64,000 nt of DNA from Pararhodobacter zhoushanensis (GTDB lineage Bacteria; Pseudomonadota; Alphaproteobacteria; Rhodobacterales; Rhodobacteraceae), in NCBI RefSeq assembly GCF_025949695.1, contig NZ_JAPDFL010000001.1:3475501-3539500 (forward strand), in the 5' to 3' direction. Under the pieces are notes generated by a model. It was not told where the DNA came from. It did no database searches and saw only the letters and a list, made by a program, of their open reading frames with translations. Shown piece by piece: positions 39,262 to 48,542 of this stretch. A program made the translations under genes and the position numbers. Positions within the stretch are counted from its first letter, which is position 1. Every line of letters begins with the position of its first letter.

Positions 39262-39287
39262 CCCGCGCCCGGCGCGGGCTTTTTTTG
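39262..39287 (+). terminator. Intrinsic terminator upstream of gntR
   Basis: CCCGCGC-CCG-GCGCGGG followed by C and seven T residues, read on the plus strand. It lies 270 bases after xth and 17 bases before the gntR operator array, insulating the catabolic operon from upstream transcription or ending a small upstream RNA. Confidence 0.8.
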
Positions 39288-39303
39288 TTGTAAACGGCGG
39301 CGA

Positions 39304-39345
39304 ATCTTGCATTCATATCTTGCATGCAGATCTTGCATACAAGAT
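39304..39345. promoter_or_regulatory. Three ATCTTGCAT direct repeats in 13-bp phase plus an inverted half-site, GntR operator candidate
   Basis: ATCTTGCAT occurs exactly at 39304-39312, 39317-39325 and 39330-39338, each 13 bp apart. The last copy continues into CAAGAT, giving ATCTTG-CATA-CAAGAT. CTTGCATACAAG resembles the TTGTATACAA-type sites of GntR (FCD/FadR branch) regulators. The array ends two bases before the GGAG ribosome-binding site of the gntR gene, so bound protein would block initiation or early elongation. Confidence 0.72.
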
Positions 39346-39357
39346 TGGAGCCCGCTC

Positions 39358-40095
39358 TTGGCCAATGCCAACACCATCAGTTCGCAGATCATCGACGCCA
39401 TCCTGTCACAACGCCTTGCCCCCAACACCCGGCTGGGCGAGCAGGATCTGGCGGCGCTGTTCGGCTGCAGCCGCACCATCGTGCGCGAGGCGCTGGTCGA
39501 TCTGGCGGCGCGCGGGATTGCCACGGTCAGCCCGCGCCGCGGCTGGTATCTGACCGAGGTCGACACCGAAAAGGCCCGCGAGCTTTACGTGGCGCGCGAG
39601 ATCATCGAGACCGGCCTGCTGCGCCACCTCGCCCGGCGCAAGCAGGCGCTGCCCAGCGCCGCGCTCGATCAGATCGCCCGCCATCTGGACGCGCAGGCCG
39701 AGGCCGTCGCCGGCGATGACATCCCGCGCCGCAGCTATCTGCTGGGCGATTTCCACGTCTGTCTGGCCAACAGTCTGGGCAATTCGGTGCTGGCCGCCAA
39801 TCTGCGCGACATGACCGTGCTGACCACGCTGTTCACCATGCGCCACCAGACGCCGCATGACGCCCAGCGCTCGTATGAGGAGCATGTTGCCGTCTTCGAG
39901 CCGCTGACGCGCGGCGATGCGCTGGCGGCAGAAGAAGCGATGCGCTGCCATCTGAGCACCTGGGAAGAGAAGGTCAACAAGGCGCATGATTACGCCCCCG
40001 TCTCGGCGTTGCACACGGCCCTGACGCCTGCCGCCGACCTGCGCGGCGTCAAGGTCCCGCTCACCGACACCGCCCAAAAGGAGCCGCAGCCATGA
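39358..40095 (+). CDS. GntR-family regulator (FCD domain)
   Basis: 245 residues from a TTG start (GGAG seven bases upstream; no in-frame ATG fits the family N-terminus). The winged helix reads LGEQDLAALFGCSRTIVREAL followed by LAARGIATVSPRRGWYLTEVD; the FCD effector domain has ELYVAREIIETGLLRHLARR, LLGDFHVCLANSLGNSVLA and SYEEHVAVFEPLTRGDA, with Asp/His residues typical of the metal-dependent FCD pocket. First gene of the catabolic operon, overlapping the next gene by ATGA; probably represses the operon and itself until the imported compound or its acid is bound. Confidence 0.9.
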   Translation: MANANTISSQIIDAILSQRLAPNTRLGEQDLAALFGCSRTIVREALVDLAARGIATVSPRRGWYLTEVDTEKARELYVAREIIETGLLRHLARRKQALPSAALDQIARHLDAQAEAVAGDDIPRRSYLLGDFHVCLANSLGNSVLAANLRDMTVLTTLFTMRHQTPHDAQRSYEEHVAVFEPLTRGDALAAEEAMRCHLSTWEEKVNKAHDYAPVSALHTALTPAADLRGVKVPLTDTAQKEPQP

Positions 40096-40511
40096 CCATC
40101 CGCAACACCATGGGCTGGGTCGACAGCCTGCGCGACCGGGTTCCGACGATGGATGCCGCCGGGCTGCAGGCGCGGCGCGATCAGGGCGAAGCGCTGACCG
40201 TCATCGACCTGCGCGAGCTGCAGGAGCGGCTGGACAAGGGCGCGATCCCGGAGTCGCATCACGTCCCGCGCGGGATGCTGGAATTCTGGGCCGATCCCGC
40301 CATGGGCTATCACCGTGATTTCTTCACCGAAGACGCCGAATACGTCGTCTATTGCGCCGGGGGTGGCCGCTCGGTGCTGGCCGCGCTGGCGATGATCGAG
40401 ATGGGCTATACCAAGGTCTGGCATCTGGACGAGGGGTTTGCGGGCTGGACCAAGGCCGATCTGCCCGTGGAAGACGCCGCCGCCACCGCGCGCTGGCAGC
40501 GGAAGCGCTGA
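40092..40511 (+). CDS. Rhodanese-domain protein
   Basis: 139 residues. VIDLRELQERLDKGAIPESHHVPRG and the active-site loop VVYCAGGGRSVLAALAM, with Cys at about residue 88 followed by a GGGRS loop, then GYTKVWHLDEGFAGWTKADLP. A single-domain sulfurtransferase without signal peptide. Its place inside an operon of importer and hydrolases suggests a role in handling a sulfur-containing or thiol-linked substrate; that is inference. Confidence 0.9.
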   Translation: MTIRNTMGWVDSLRDRVPTMDAAGLQARRDQGEALTVIDLRELQERLDKGAIPESHHVPRGMLEFWADPAMGYHRDFFTEDAEYVVYCAGGGRSVLAALAMIEMGYTKVWHLDEGFAGWTKADLPVEDAAATARWQRKR

Positions 40512-40514
40512 TCC

Positions 40515-41468
40515 ATGCTCACCTTCGCCCTTCGCCGCGCGGTCCTTGGCGTCATCGTGCTGATGGCTGTGTCGGTCATGCTTTTCGTCGCCATCCGCTT
40601 TGTCCCCGGTGACATCGTCAACCAGCAACTGTCCGAGGCCGGCGCGGTCACGCCCGAGCTGCTGGCGCAGAAACGCGCCGAGATGGGGCTGGATCAGCCG
40701 GTGCTCACCCAGTTCGCCCAGTGGGCGGCGGGCGTGCTGCACGGCGATCTGGGCACTTCGCTTTGGACCGGGCGGCCGGTATCCGACCAGATCCGCTCGG
40801 CCATCGTGCCGACGCTGCAACTGTCGATCCTCGCCATCGCCTTTGGCTCGGTGCTGGGCATCGGCGCAGGCGTCGCCGCCTCGCTGTGGATCGGCACGCC
40901 GGGCGATGTGGCGCTGCGCATGGCCTCGACGGTGTTTCTGGCCGTACCGCAGCTGTGGCTGGGGCTGCTGACCCTGTCCGGTCTGGCCGCCATCGGCTAT
41001 TACATCCCGCTGCCCTACCGCCCCTTTACCACCGACCCCTGGGCCAATGTGCAGCAGGTGATCTTCCCCGCACTCGCCCTGTCGCTGGGCGTCGCCGCGG
41101 CGCTGTCGCGGCTGACCCGTTCGGCGATGCTTGAGGTGACGGGGGCCGATTTCATCCGCGCCGCCCGCGCGCGCGGCGTGACGCCGGGGGGCATCTATGT
41201 GCGCCACGGGCTCAAGAACGCGCTGATCCCGGTGATCACCCTCTTGGGCACGCAATTTGGCAACCTGTTGTCGGGCACCGTGATCATCGAGCGGATCTTC
41301 AACATTCCCGGCCTTGGCAACCTGCTGTTCGAATCCGTCGATAACCGCGATTACCCCACCATTCAGGCCGCCGTGCTGACCTATGGCTTCATCACCATCG
41401 TCGTGAACCTGCTGGTCGACCTGTCTTACGGCGCCGTCGATCCGCGTATCCGGGAGGCCCGCTCGTGA
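40515..41468 (+). CDS. ABC transporter permease, DppB/OppB family
   Basis: 317 residues, six membrane segments. Starts MLTFALRRAVLGVIVLMAVSV, with FVAIRFVPGDIV as the DppB N-terminal motif, a periplasmic loop ending LDQPVLTQFAQWAAGVLHGDLG, and the EAA-type loop RAARARGVTPGGIYVRHGLKNALIPV that docks the ATPase. Part of a peptide/nickel-type importer with the four following genes. Ends overlapping the second permease gene by ATGA-like four bases (GTGA). Confidence 0.93.
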   Translation: MLTFALRRAVLGVIVLMAVSVMLFVAIRFVPGDIVNQQLSEAGAVTPELLAQKRAEMGLDQPVLTQFAQWAAGVLHGDLGTSLWTGRPVSDQIRSAIVPTLQLSILAIAFGSVLGIGAGVAASLWIGTPGDVALRMASTVFLAVPQLWLGLLTLSGLAAIGYYIPLPYRPFTTDPWANVQQVIFPALALSLGVAAALSRLTRSAMLEVTGADFIRAARARGVTPGGIYVRHGLKNALIPVITLLGTQFGNLLSGTVIIERIFNIPGLGNLLFESVDNRDYPTIQAAVLTYGFITIVVNLLVDLSYGAVDPRIREARS

Positions 41469-42340
41469 CCCTCGCCCCCTCGCCCGACGGGGTCGCGCGC
41501 CGCCCCAACCGTTTCCTCGCCATTCTGCGCGCGTTGCTGCGCGAGCCGATCGGCTGCACGGCGCTGGTGATCCTGGCCACGGTGCTGCTGCTGGCCCTGC
41601 TCGCCCCCTTGATCACCCAGTACGACCCGCTGTTTCAGGACCGCCGCGCGGTGCTCAAGGCCCCCTCGCTGGCGCATTGGTTCGGCACCGATGACATCGG
41701 GCGCGATGTGTTTTCGCGGGTGCTTTATGGCACGCGCATCTCGCTGCTGGTCGGCCTGCTGGTGGTCACCTTCACCATGCTCATCGGCGGGATGATCGGG
41801 CTGATCTCGGGTTATTTCGGCGGCTGGACCGACATGATCATCCAGCGGATTGTCGAGGCGCTGGATACCCTGCCCTCGCTGGTGCTGTCGCTGTTCATTG
41901 CCGCCATGCTCGGGCCCAGCGTGCGCAATGTGGTCATCGCGGTGACGCTGGCGCAGATCCCGCGCTTTGTGCGGGTGGTGCGCTCCGAGATGATCAAGGT
42001 CCGCGCGCAGGATTTCATCGCGGCCTCGCGCGTGATCGGCGCGTCAAGCCTGCGCATCATGCTGACCCATGGCGTGCCCAACCTGATCCCGACGATGCTG
42101 GTCATGGGCTCGCTGTCCTTCGGCATCGCCATCATGACCGAGGCCGCGCTCAGCTTTCTGGGCGTCGGCACCCCGCCGCCGAACCCGTCACTGGGCACCA
42201 TGCTGGCGCAGGGCACGCGGTTCATTGGCATTGCCTCGTGGCTGATCGTGTTTCCCGGCCTGATGCTGACGATCAGCGTGCTGGCCCTGAACCTGATCGG
42301 CGACGCGCTGCGCGACGTGCTCGACCCGCGCCGCCGCTAA
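41465..42340 (+). CDS. ABC transporter permease, DppC/OppC family
   Basis: 291 residues from a GTG. N-terminal tail, then LVILATVLLLALLAPLITQYDP, the OppC-N motif HWFGTDDIGRDVFSRVLYGTR, six membrane segments, and the EAA loop ASRVIGASSLRIMLTHGVPNLI. AALSFLGVGTPPPNPSLGTML is diagnostic for the DppC branch. Pairs with the preceding DppB-type permease. Confidence 0.93.
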   Translation: MTLAPSPDGVARRPNRFLAILRALLREPIGCTALVILATVLLLALLAPLITQYDPLFQDRRAVLKAPSLAHWFGTDDIGRDVFSRVLYGTRISLLVGLLVVTFTMLIGGMIGLISGYFGGWTDMIIQRIVEALDTLPSLVLSLFIAAMLGPSVRNVVIAVTLAQIPRFVRVVRSEMIKVRAQDFIAASRVIGASSLRIMLTHGVPNLIPTMLVMGSLSFGIAIMTEAALSFLGVGTPPPNPSLGTMLAQGTRFIGIASWLIVFPGLMLTISVLALNLIGDALRDVLDPRRR

Positions 42341-42382
42341 CCCACCCCCCATAATCATAATTCCCCCAACAGGAGCCCCGAT

Positions 42383-44007
42383 ATGACCCGACATTTCCCC
42401 CTCCCACCCGCGCCGCACGCTTTGCGCGCAGCCTGCTGGCCCGTTCCCTGATGGTCGGGGCGCTTCTGGCCCTGCCACTGGGTGCCACCGCGCAGGAAAC
42501 CCCGCAGTACGGCGGTCTGGTGCGCATCAACGTGCATGCCGACGCGCCCAATTTCGACCCGCTTGCCAGCACCGAATTCGCCGTGCATTCGCGGCTGGGT
42601 CTGGCGCTCAGCCAGCTGGTTGCATGGGGAACCGGCCCCGATATCGGCTATGGCGAATTCGTGCCCTCGCCGTCTCTGGCCGAAAGCTGGGAAATCTCGG
42701 ACGACGGGCTGACCTACACCTTCCACTTGCGCCGGGATGTCGTCTGGCAGGATGTCGCCCCGGTTTCGGGCCGTGGCTTCACCTCGGCCGATGTGCTTGC
42801 CACCTATGAGGCGATGCGCGCGGGCGGTGTGCAGGGCGGGCTGTTGTCGGCGGTTGATACGATCAGCGCGCCGGACGATTACACCGTCGTGCTGACCCTG
42901 ACCGCGCCCAATGTCGTCCTGCTGCAGAACCTCGCGCACCAGAACATGTGGATCCTGCCGACCGAGGCGTTTGACGGCGGCTATGACCGCAACACCACCG
43001 TCATCGGCACCGGCCCGTTCATCCTGACCGGTGATGAGGCGGGCGTGGCCACGACCTATGTGCGCAACCCCAGCTATTTCGGCCATGACGCGGCGGGCAA
43101 CCAGCTGCCCTATCTCGATGCGGTCGAAATCACCCCGATCCGCGATTTGAACGCGCGCATCATCGCCTTCCGTTCGGGTCAGATCGACATCTGGTTCGGC
43201 CCGCTGAACCTGACGCAAATGGCGCAGATTCAGGCGCAGGTGCCCGGTTTGCAGGACATTCAGACCATTTCGAACACCCAGACCGAGATGTATCTGAACC
43301 CGGCGTTCGAGCCCTTCTCGGACATCCGCGTCCGGCAGGCGATCAACATGGCCATTGACCGCATGGCGATGGGCGAGGTGATCCGCGGCGGCGGCGCGGT
43401 CGGCGGCGTGGTCGGCCCGGCGCTGTCCACCCAGACCCTGCCCGATGCCGAGCGTATCGCGCTCTACGGCACCCCCAACGCCGAGCGCGCCCGCGAATTG
43501 CTGGCCGAGGCGGGCTACCCGGACGGCTTCACCTTCCAGTTCACCTTGCTGAACTACGGCGAGGAAATGGTGCGCGAGGGCGAATGGATCCAGCAGGATC
43601 TGGCCGATATCGGCATCACCGCCGAGATCAACATCGTCGACCGTGCAGCGGGCATGGCGCTGGGACGCGAAGGCACTTTCGAGGCCCTCTATATGGTCAT
43701 GAGCCCCTTCGCCGAGGCCGACGAATACCTCTCGACCCACTACCTCCCCGGGGCGATCCGCAATTATGCCGGCGTCGATGACCCCGCGCTGACCGCGATG
43801 ATCGAAGAACAGCGCACCATCGGCGATCCGGCGGCGCGTCAGGCGATGCTCTGGGACATCCAGCGCTATATCGCGGAAAACGTGCAGACCACCCTGCCCG
43901 GCTGGGCCTCGCTGCTGCTGCACCCGGCGCATGCCCGCGTGCAGGGCTGGTATCCGATGATGACGCAGGGCTTCCCCAGCCTGCGCGAAGTCTGGGTCAG
44001 CGAATGA
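42383..44007 (+). CDS. ABC transporter substrate-binding protein, SBP family 5 (apparent frameshift in signal peptide)
   Basis: Periplasmic peptide/nickel/opine-type binding protein. AGGAG lies seven bases before ATG 42383, but that frame stops within 70 bases; one added C in the C-rich run at 42396-42409 joins it to the main frame, giving a signal MTRHFPL-x-TRAARFARSLLARSL and the hydrophobic core MVGALLALPLGATAQ. The mature protein has ESWEISDDGLTYTFHLRRDVVWQD and the family-5 pattern through to the C-terminus (about 520 residues). Alternative: a short start at 42451 without ribosome-binding site. Confidence 0.9.
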
Positions 44008-45029
44008 GCCTCGCCCCGGTCAACACCCTCTCACCGGCCGCGCAGGCCGGTGACGACGCCCCGCTCCTCTGCGTTGACGGCATGGCCGTGCGCTATGGCA
44101 CGCTCGAGGTCTGCTCGGACATCTCGCTGTCGGTCCAGCGGGGCCGTGCGCTGGCGCTGATCGGCGAGTCGGGTTCGGGCAAATCGGTGACGGTGCTGGC
44201 CATCACCGGCCTCTTGGGCGCGGGCGGGGCCATTGACCGGGGCTCGGTAACACTGGAGGGCGCGGAGATTTCGCGCCTTTCCGAAAAGGAACGCCGCCGC
44301 CGGGGCCTGATGGGCCGCAAGATCGGCATGATTTTCCAGAACCCCTCGCGCGCGCTGGACCCGGTGCATACCATCGGCCAGCAGCTGAACGAATCCCTGT
44401 CGCTGACCGGGCTGACCACCCGCGAGGCCCTGCGCGCCAAGGGCACCGAATGGCTGCGCCATGTCGGCCTGCCCGACCCCGAAGACGCCCTCGACCGCTA
44501 CCCGCACCAGCTGTCAGGTGGCCAGCGCCAGCGCGCGATGATCGCCATCGCGCTGGCCTCGGAGCCTGAGCTGCTGATTGCCGATGAACCCACCACCGCG
44601 CTGGATGTCACCATTCAGGCGCAGGTGCTGACCCTGATCCGCCGGTTGCAGCGCGAACTCAATCTGGCGCTGGTGCTGGTGACGCACGACTTCGGCGTTG
44701 TCGCCGCGATGGCCGATGACGTCGCGGTGATGTACGCGGGTCAAGTGGTCGAAAGCGGCCCCGTGGCGCAGATCATCCGTGACCCGCGCCACCCCTACAC
44801 CCGCGCCCTGCTCTCCAGCATCCCCACCGGCCTTCCCGGCGCGCGGATCGAGGCGCTGCCGGGTTCCGTCCCCTCCGCCGCCGCGATGCCCACCGGCTGC
44901 CGCTTCCACCCCCGCTGCCCGATGGCAGACGCGGGCTGCGCGCAGACCGAACCGGCGTTTCAGACGGCGTCCTATGGCCGCCTGCTGCGCTGCCTCAAAG
45001 CCGAGGAAATGACCGCCCATGTCCGCTGA
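44004..45029 (+). CDS. ABC transporter ATP-binding protein, DppD/OppD family
   Basis: 341 residues. Walker [16 protein letters not shown]-loop [14 protein letters not shown], signature [20 protein letters not shown], Walker [15 protein letters not shown]-loop [11 protein letters not shown], and the C-terminal oligopeptide/dipeptide cap with Cys-rich [15 protein letters not shown], which binds an iron-sulfur cluster in some relatives. Overlaps the binding-protein gene by ATGA and the next ATPase by 11 bp. Confidence 0.94.
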   Translation: MSLAPVNTLSPAAQAGDDAPLLCVDGMAVRYGTLEVCSDISLSVQRGRALALIGESGSGKSVTVLAITGLLGAGGAIDRGSVTLEGAEISRLSEKERRRRGLMGRKIGMIFQNPSRALDPVHTIGQQLNESLSLTGLTTREALRAKGTEWLRHVGLPDPEDALDRYPHQLSGGQRQRAMIAIALASEPELLIADEPTTALDVTIQAQVLTLIRRLQRELNLALVLVTHDFGVVAAMADDVAVMYAGQVVESGPVAQIIRDPRHPYTRALLSSIPTGLPGARIEALPGSVPSAAAMPTGCRFHPRCPMADAGCAQTEPAFQTASYGRLLRCLKAEEMTAHVR

Positions 45030-45978
45030 CCCGCTGTTTTCCCTGCGCAATGTCTCGGTCCGCTACCCCATCCGCAGCGGGTTCTTTCAGCGCGTGGTCG
45101 GCCATGTCGGCGCGGTCGAGGACGCCAGTTTCGCGCTGGAACGCGGCGAAACCCTTGCGCTGGTCGGCGAATCCGGTTGCGGCAAATCCACCCTTGGCCG
45201 CGCGATCCTGCGGCTGGAACCCATCGCCACCGGCAGCATCGACGCCGACGGCGCCAAGGACCGCAGGGCGCTGGCCCGCAAGGCGCAGGTGGTGTTTCAG
45301 GACCCGCTCGGCTCGCTCGACCCGCGCTGGACCGTCGGCAGCCTGATCGCCGAAGGCCTTGTCGTTCACGGCATCGCGCGCGGGGCCGAGCGTGACAAAC
45401 AGGTCCACGCCCTGCTCGCGCAGGTCGAGCTGCCGCCCGGCACCTTCCACAAATTCCCCCACCAGCTGTCCGGCGGCCAGCAACAGCGCGTCGCCATCGC
45501 CCGCGCGCTGGCCCTGCGGCCCGAGCTGATCGTGCTGGACGAGGCGACCTCGGCCCTCGACGTCTCGGTGCAGGCGCAGATCCTCAACCTGCTGGTCGAT
45601 CTGCAACGCGACTACGGCCTGACCTATCTGTTCATCAGCCATGACCTGACCGTTGTCGGCCAGTTCGCCGACCGCGTCGCAGTGATGTATCTGGGCCGCA
45701 TCATGGAGCTAGGCAGTGCTGCCGATGTGCTGACCGCGCCGCAGCACCCCTATACCCGCGCCCTGCTCGCCTCGTCCCTCAAGGTCGATCCCGACGCAAG
45801 GATCGAGGACGTGCCGCTGCTCACCGGCGATGTTCCCAGCCCCCGTACCCCACCCAGCGGTTGCCGCTTTCGCACCCGCTGCCCGCTGGCCACAGCCGCC
45901 TGCGCCACGCTGACCCATCGCATGACCGGGTCCGCCTCGCGCCAGGTTGCGGCCTGCATCGCCAATGGCGACACCTAA
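45019..45978 (+). CDS. ABC transporter ATP-binding protein, DppF/OppF family
   Basis: 319 residues. Walker [19 protein letters not shown]-loop [14 protein letters not shown], signature [20 protein letters not shown], Walker [18 protein letters not shown]-loop [10 protein letters not shown] and the capped C-terminus with [15 protein letters not shown]. Completes a five-component importer (two permeases, binding protein, two ATPases). Confidence 0.94.
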   Translation: MSADPLFSLRNVSVRYPIRSGFFQRVVGHVGAVEDASFALERGETLALVGESGCGKSTLGRAILRLEPIATGSIDADGAKDRRALARKAQVVFQDPLGSLDPRWTVGSLIAEGLVVHGIARGAERDKQVHALLAQVELPPGTFHKFPHQLSGGQQQRVAIARALALRPELIVLDEATSALDVSVQAQILNLLVDLQRDYGLTYLFISHDLTVVGQFADRVAVMYLGRIMELGSAADVLTAPQHPYTRALLASSLKVDPDARIEDVPLLTGDVPSPRTPPSGCRFRTRCPLATAACATLTHRMTGSASRQVAACIANGDT

Positions 45979-45999
45979 GTTCTACAGGAAAACAACGAC

Positions 46000-46854
46000 A
46001 TGACGACCGAAACCCTCGCCCGCATCTGGACCTCGAAGATCGTCGATCTGGACGGCGTGAAGATCCGCTATCTGGACAATGGCGGCACCGGCCCGGTGGT
46101 GATCTGCCTGCACGGCACCTCGATGACCGCCCATGCCTGGGGCCATCTGGGTGCCAGCCTGAAAGACGAGGCCCGCGTCATCGCCGTCGACATGCGCGGC
46201 CACGGGGCCTCGGACCGGCCGGGGACCACCTATGCCATCGCCGAAATGGCCAGCGACATCACCAAGCTGGCTGCAAGGCTGGACCTGACCGGCATCACCC
46301 TGATCGGCTCGTCGGTCGGCAATCAGGTCGCCGTGTCCTTCGCCGCCGCCAACCCCGACCGCATCGCCGGGCTGATCCTGTCGGACCCCAGTTTTTTCTG
46401 CTCTGACAGCGAGATCGTCAAATACCTGCGCTCGCACCACACCCGCCAGCGTACCTACAAGACGCGGGAACAGGCCGAGGCCTACGCCATGGCCCTGCCC
46501 CAGCGCAAAGGGTTGAGCCTTGCCATGCACCACATGGCGATGGAGGGCGACTTCCGTCAGGAACCCGACGGCCAGTGGAGCTGGGCCTACGACCTGCTCG
46601 CGATCACCAAGGTGTTTTTGAACCTGTCCACCGACCAATCCGCCGATATCGCCGCGATCAAGGCCCCGGTGCTGGTGCTGAACGCCGACCGCTCGAACGT
46701 GCTGTCGGGCACGCAGGCGGCCGACCTGACCGCCGCCTTCGCCAAGGCCCGGCTCGAGGTGATCACGGATTCAAACCACACCATCTGGGGCGATCAACCC
46801 GTTGTTCTGGCGCAAAAAACCCGCGACTTCCTTGCCGCCTTGCCGCGCGTCTGA
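46000..46854 (+). CDS. Alpha/beta-fold hydrolase
   Basis: 284 residues. VVICLHGTSMTAHAWGHLG holds the oxyanion HG, AVDMRGHGASDRP is strand beta-4, the nucleophile elbow is LIGSSVGNQVA (GxSxG, Ser at about 106), and the late residues APVLVLNADRSNVLSG and DSNHTIWGDQP supply acid and His. No signal peptide, so an intracellular esterase, amidase or C-C hydrolase. Its stop codon overlaps the next ATG (TGATG), so it is coupled to the CoA ligase. Confidence 0.88.
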   Translation: MTTETLARIWTSKIVDLDGVKIRYLDNGGTGPVVICLHGTSMTAHAWGHLGASLKDEARVIAVDMRGHGASDRPGTTYAIAEMASDITKLAARLDLTGITLIGSSVGNQVAVSFAAANPDRIAGLILSDPSFFCSDSEIVKYLRSHHTRQRTYKTREQAEAYAMALPQRKGLSLAMHHMAMEGDFRQEPDGQWSWAYDLLAITKVFLNLSTDQSADIAAIKAPVLVLNADRSNVLSGTQAADLTAAFAKARLEVITDSNHTIWGDQPVVLAQKTRDFLAALPRV

Positions 46855-48542
46855 TGGCCATCGGGAACAGCCAGATGGACCGCTACGAAACCCTGCGCGC
46901 GGGCTATGACCCGCGCACCCCGCCGACCTTCAATTTCGGCACCGATGTTGTTGACGCCTTCGCCGCCGACACGGCCCGCAACGCCGCCGCGCCCGCGCTG
47001 ATCTGGTGCAACGCGGCGGGGGCCGAGCGGTGCTACAGCTTTGCCGAGATCGCCACCCTCAGCGACCGGCTTGCCGCCGCGCTCAAGCGGCGCGGGGTGC
47101 AGCAGGGCGACCGGGTGCTGATCATGCTGCCGCGCGTGCCCGCGTGGCAGATCGCCATGGTCGCCGCGCTCAAACTGGGTGCGATCGCCATTCCCTGCGT
47201 GACCATGCTGTCCGAAAAGGACATCGCTTACCGGCTGGAAAACTCGGGCGCGCGGGCGGTGATCACCACGCAGGCGGAAATCGGCAAGTTCACCGCCACC
47301 GCCCCCGGCACGCTGTGCATCGCCACCGACCCCGCGCTGCCGCCCGATGTGCCCGGCCCCCGCGCCCCCGCACCGGAGGGCTGGGACGCGCTGGAGCCGA
47401 TGCTGGCCGAAGACCCCGGCACTTTCCTTGCCGCCACCGTAGCCGCCGAAGACCCGGCGCTGATCTTCTACACCTCGGGCTCCACCGGCCTGCCCAAAGG
47501 TGTCACCCATTCCGCCCGCGCCCTGCACGCGTGGCGCGGCTCGGCCGAGCATTGGCTCGACCTTGGCCCCACGGACGTGATGTTCTGCACCGCCGACACC
47601 GGCTGGTCCAAGGCTGGCACCGCCATTCTGTTCGGGCCCTGGAGCCGGGGCGCGACCGTTTTGTTCTACGACGGCCCCTTCGATCCGGCCTACCGGCTCG
47701 ATCTGCTCACCCGCCACGGCGTCACCGTCTATTGCGCCGCCGCGACCGAGCTGCGCCGCCTTGTGGCGCTTGACCTCAGCCAGCACCCGCTGCCCGCCCT
47801 GCGCCTGACGGTTTCTGCCGGTGAAAGCCTGAACCCGCCGGTGATGGATGCCTGGACGGCGATGACCGGCCGCCCGGTGCTGGAAGCCTACGGGCTAACC
47901 GAAACCCTGATGCTGGTCGCCAATTACCGCGACACGGGCATCCGCGCCGGATCCATGGGCCGCCCGCTGCCCGGCGTCACGCTGGATCTGATCACCGCCC
48001 AAGGCACCCTCGCCGCCCCCGGAGAGACCGGCCAGATCGCCCTGCGCCTGCCCAGCGCGCATCTGATGCTGGGCTACTGGCAAGACCCCGAGCGCACCGC
48101 CAAGACGCTGCAAACCCTTGACGGCGTGACCTATTTCCTGACCTCGGACAACGCCCGTGCCGATGCCGACGGCTACCTCTACTACGAGGGACGCGGCGAT
48201 GACGTGATCAACTCCGCAGGCTACCGCATCGGCCCGCAAGAGGTGGAAAACGCCCTCGTCTCGCACCCCGCCGTGCGCGAAGCCGCCGCCGTGCCCAGCC
48301 CCGACCTTGAGCGGGGTGAGGTGGTCAAGGCCTTCGTCGTCCTGCATGACGGCCACAACGGCAGCCCCGATCTGGCCCGCGCGCTGCAGGATTTTGTCAA
48401 ATCCGCCACCGCCCCCTACAAATACCCCCGCCGCATCGAATTCGTGTCCGACCTGCCCAAGAACGCCGTCGGCAAGATCCAGCGCCGCGTCTTGCGCCAG
48501 CAGGAACTCGACGCCGCCCAAGCCCCCAAGGCCCCCCAATGA
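46854..48542 (+). CDS. AMP-dependent acyl-CoA synthetase, medium-chain (ACSM)-like
   Basis: 562 residues. TFNFGTDVVDAFA and GDRVLIMLPRVPAWQIAMVAALK resemble the mammalian ACSM/benzoate-CoA ligase branch. ATP motif FYTSGSTGLPKGVTHSARAL, AYGLTETLMLVANY, hinge GRGDDVINSAGYRIGPQEVE and the C-terminal PKNAVGKIQRRVLR with the adenylating Lys are intact. It would activate a carboxylic acid released by the flanking hydrolases. Starts in TGATG overlap with the hydrolase; MDRYETLRAG (46875) is an alternative start. Confidence 0.9.
   Translation: MAIGNSQMDRYETLRAGYDPRTPPTFNFGTDVVDAFAADTARNAAAPALIWCNAAGAERCYSFAEIATLSDRLAAALKRRGVQQGDRVLIMLPRVPAWQIAMVAALKLGAIAIPCVTMLSEKDIAYRLENSGARAVITTQAEIGKFTATAPGTLCIATDPALPPDVPGPRAPAPEGWDALEPMLAEDPGTFLAATVAAEDPALIFYTSGSTGLPKGVTHSARALHAWRGSAEHWLDLGPTDVMFCTADTGWSKAGTAILFGPWSRGATVLFYDGPFDPAYRLDLLTRHGVTVYCAAATELRRLVALDLSQHPLPALRLTVSAGESLNPPVMDAWTAMTGRPVLEAYGLTETLMLVANYRDTGIRAGSMGRPLPGVTLDLITAQGTLAAPGETGQIALRLPSAHLMLGYWQDPERTAKTLQTLDGVTYFLTSDNARADADGYLYYEGRGDDVINSAGYRIGPQEVENALVSHPAVREAAAVPSPDLERGEVVKAFVVLHDGHNGSPDLARALQDFVKSATAPYKYPRRIEFVSDLPKNAVGKIQRRVLRQQELDAAQAPKAPQ

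Larger units (their letters stand above)
38989..39357. other. Regulatory intergenic region between xth and the gntR operon
   Basis: 369 bp without a gene. It holds a perfect 24-bp palindrome tcaaggggtgcg/cgcaccccttga (39057-39080), a variant of the intergenic repeat core (gcgtatttttggcaagatgaag at about 39131), an intrinsic terminator (39262-39287) and the phased operator array (39304-39345). Confidence 0.6.

Noticed and set aside
39304..39345. Replication-origin iterons
   Set aside because: Direct repeats are phased, but there are no DnaA boxes, AT-rich unwinding region or rep gene; the adjacent GntR gene explains them better.
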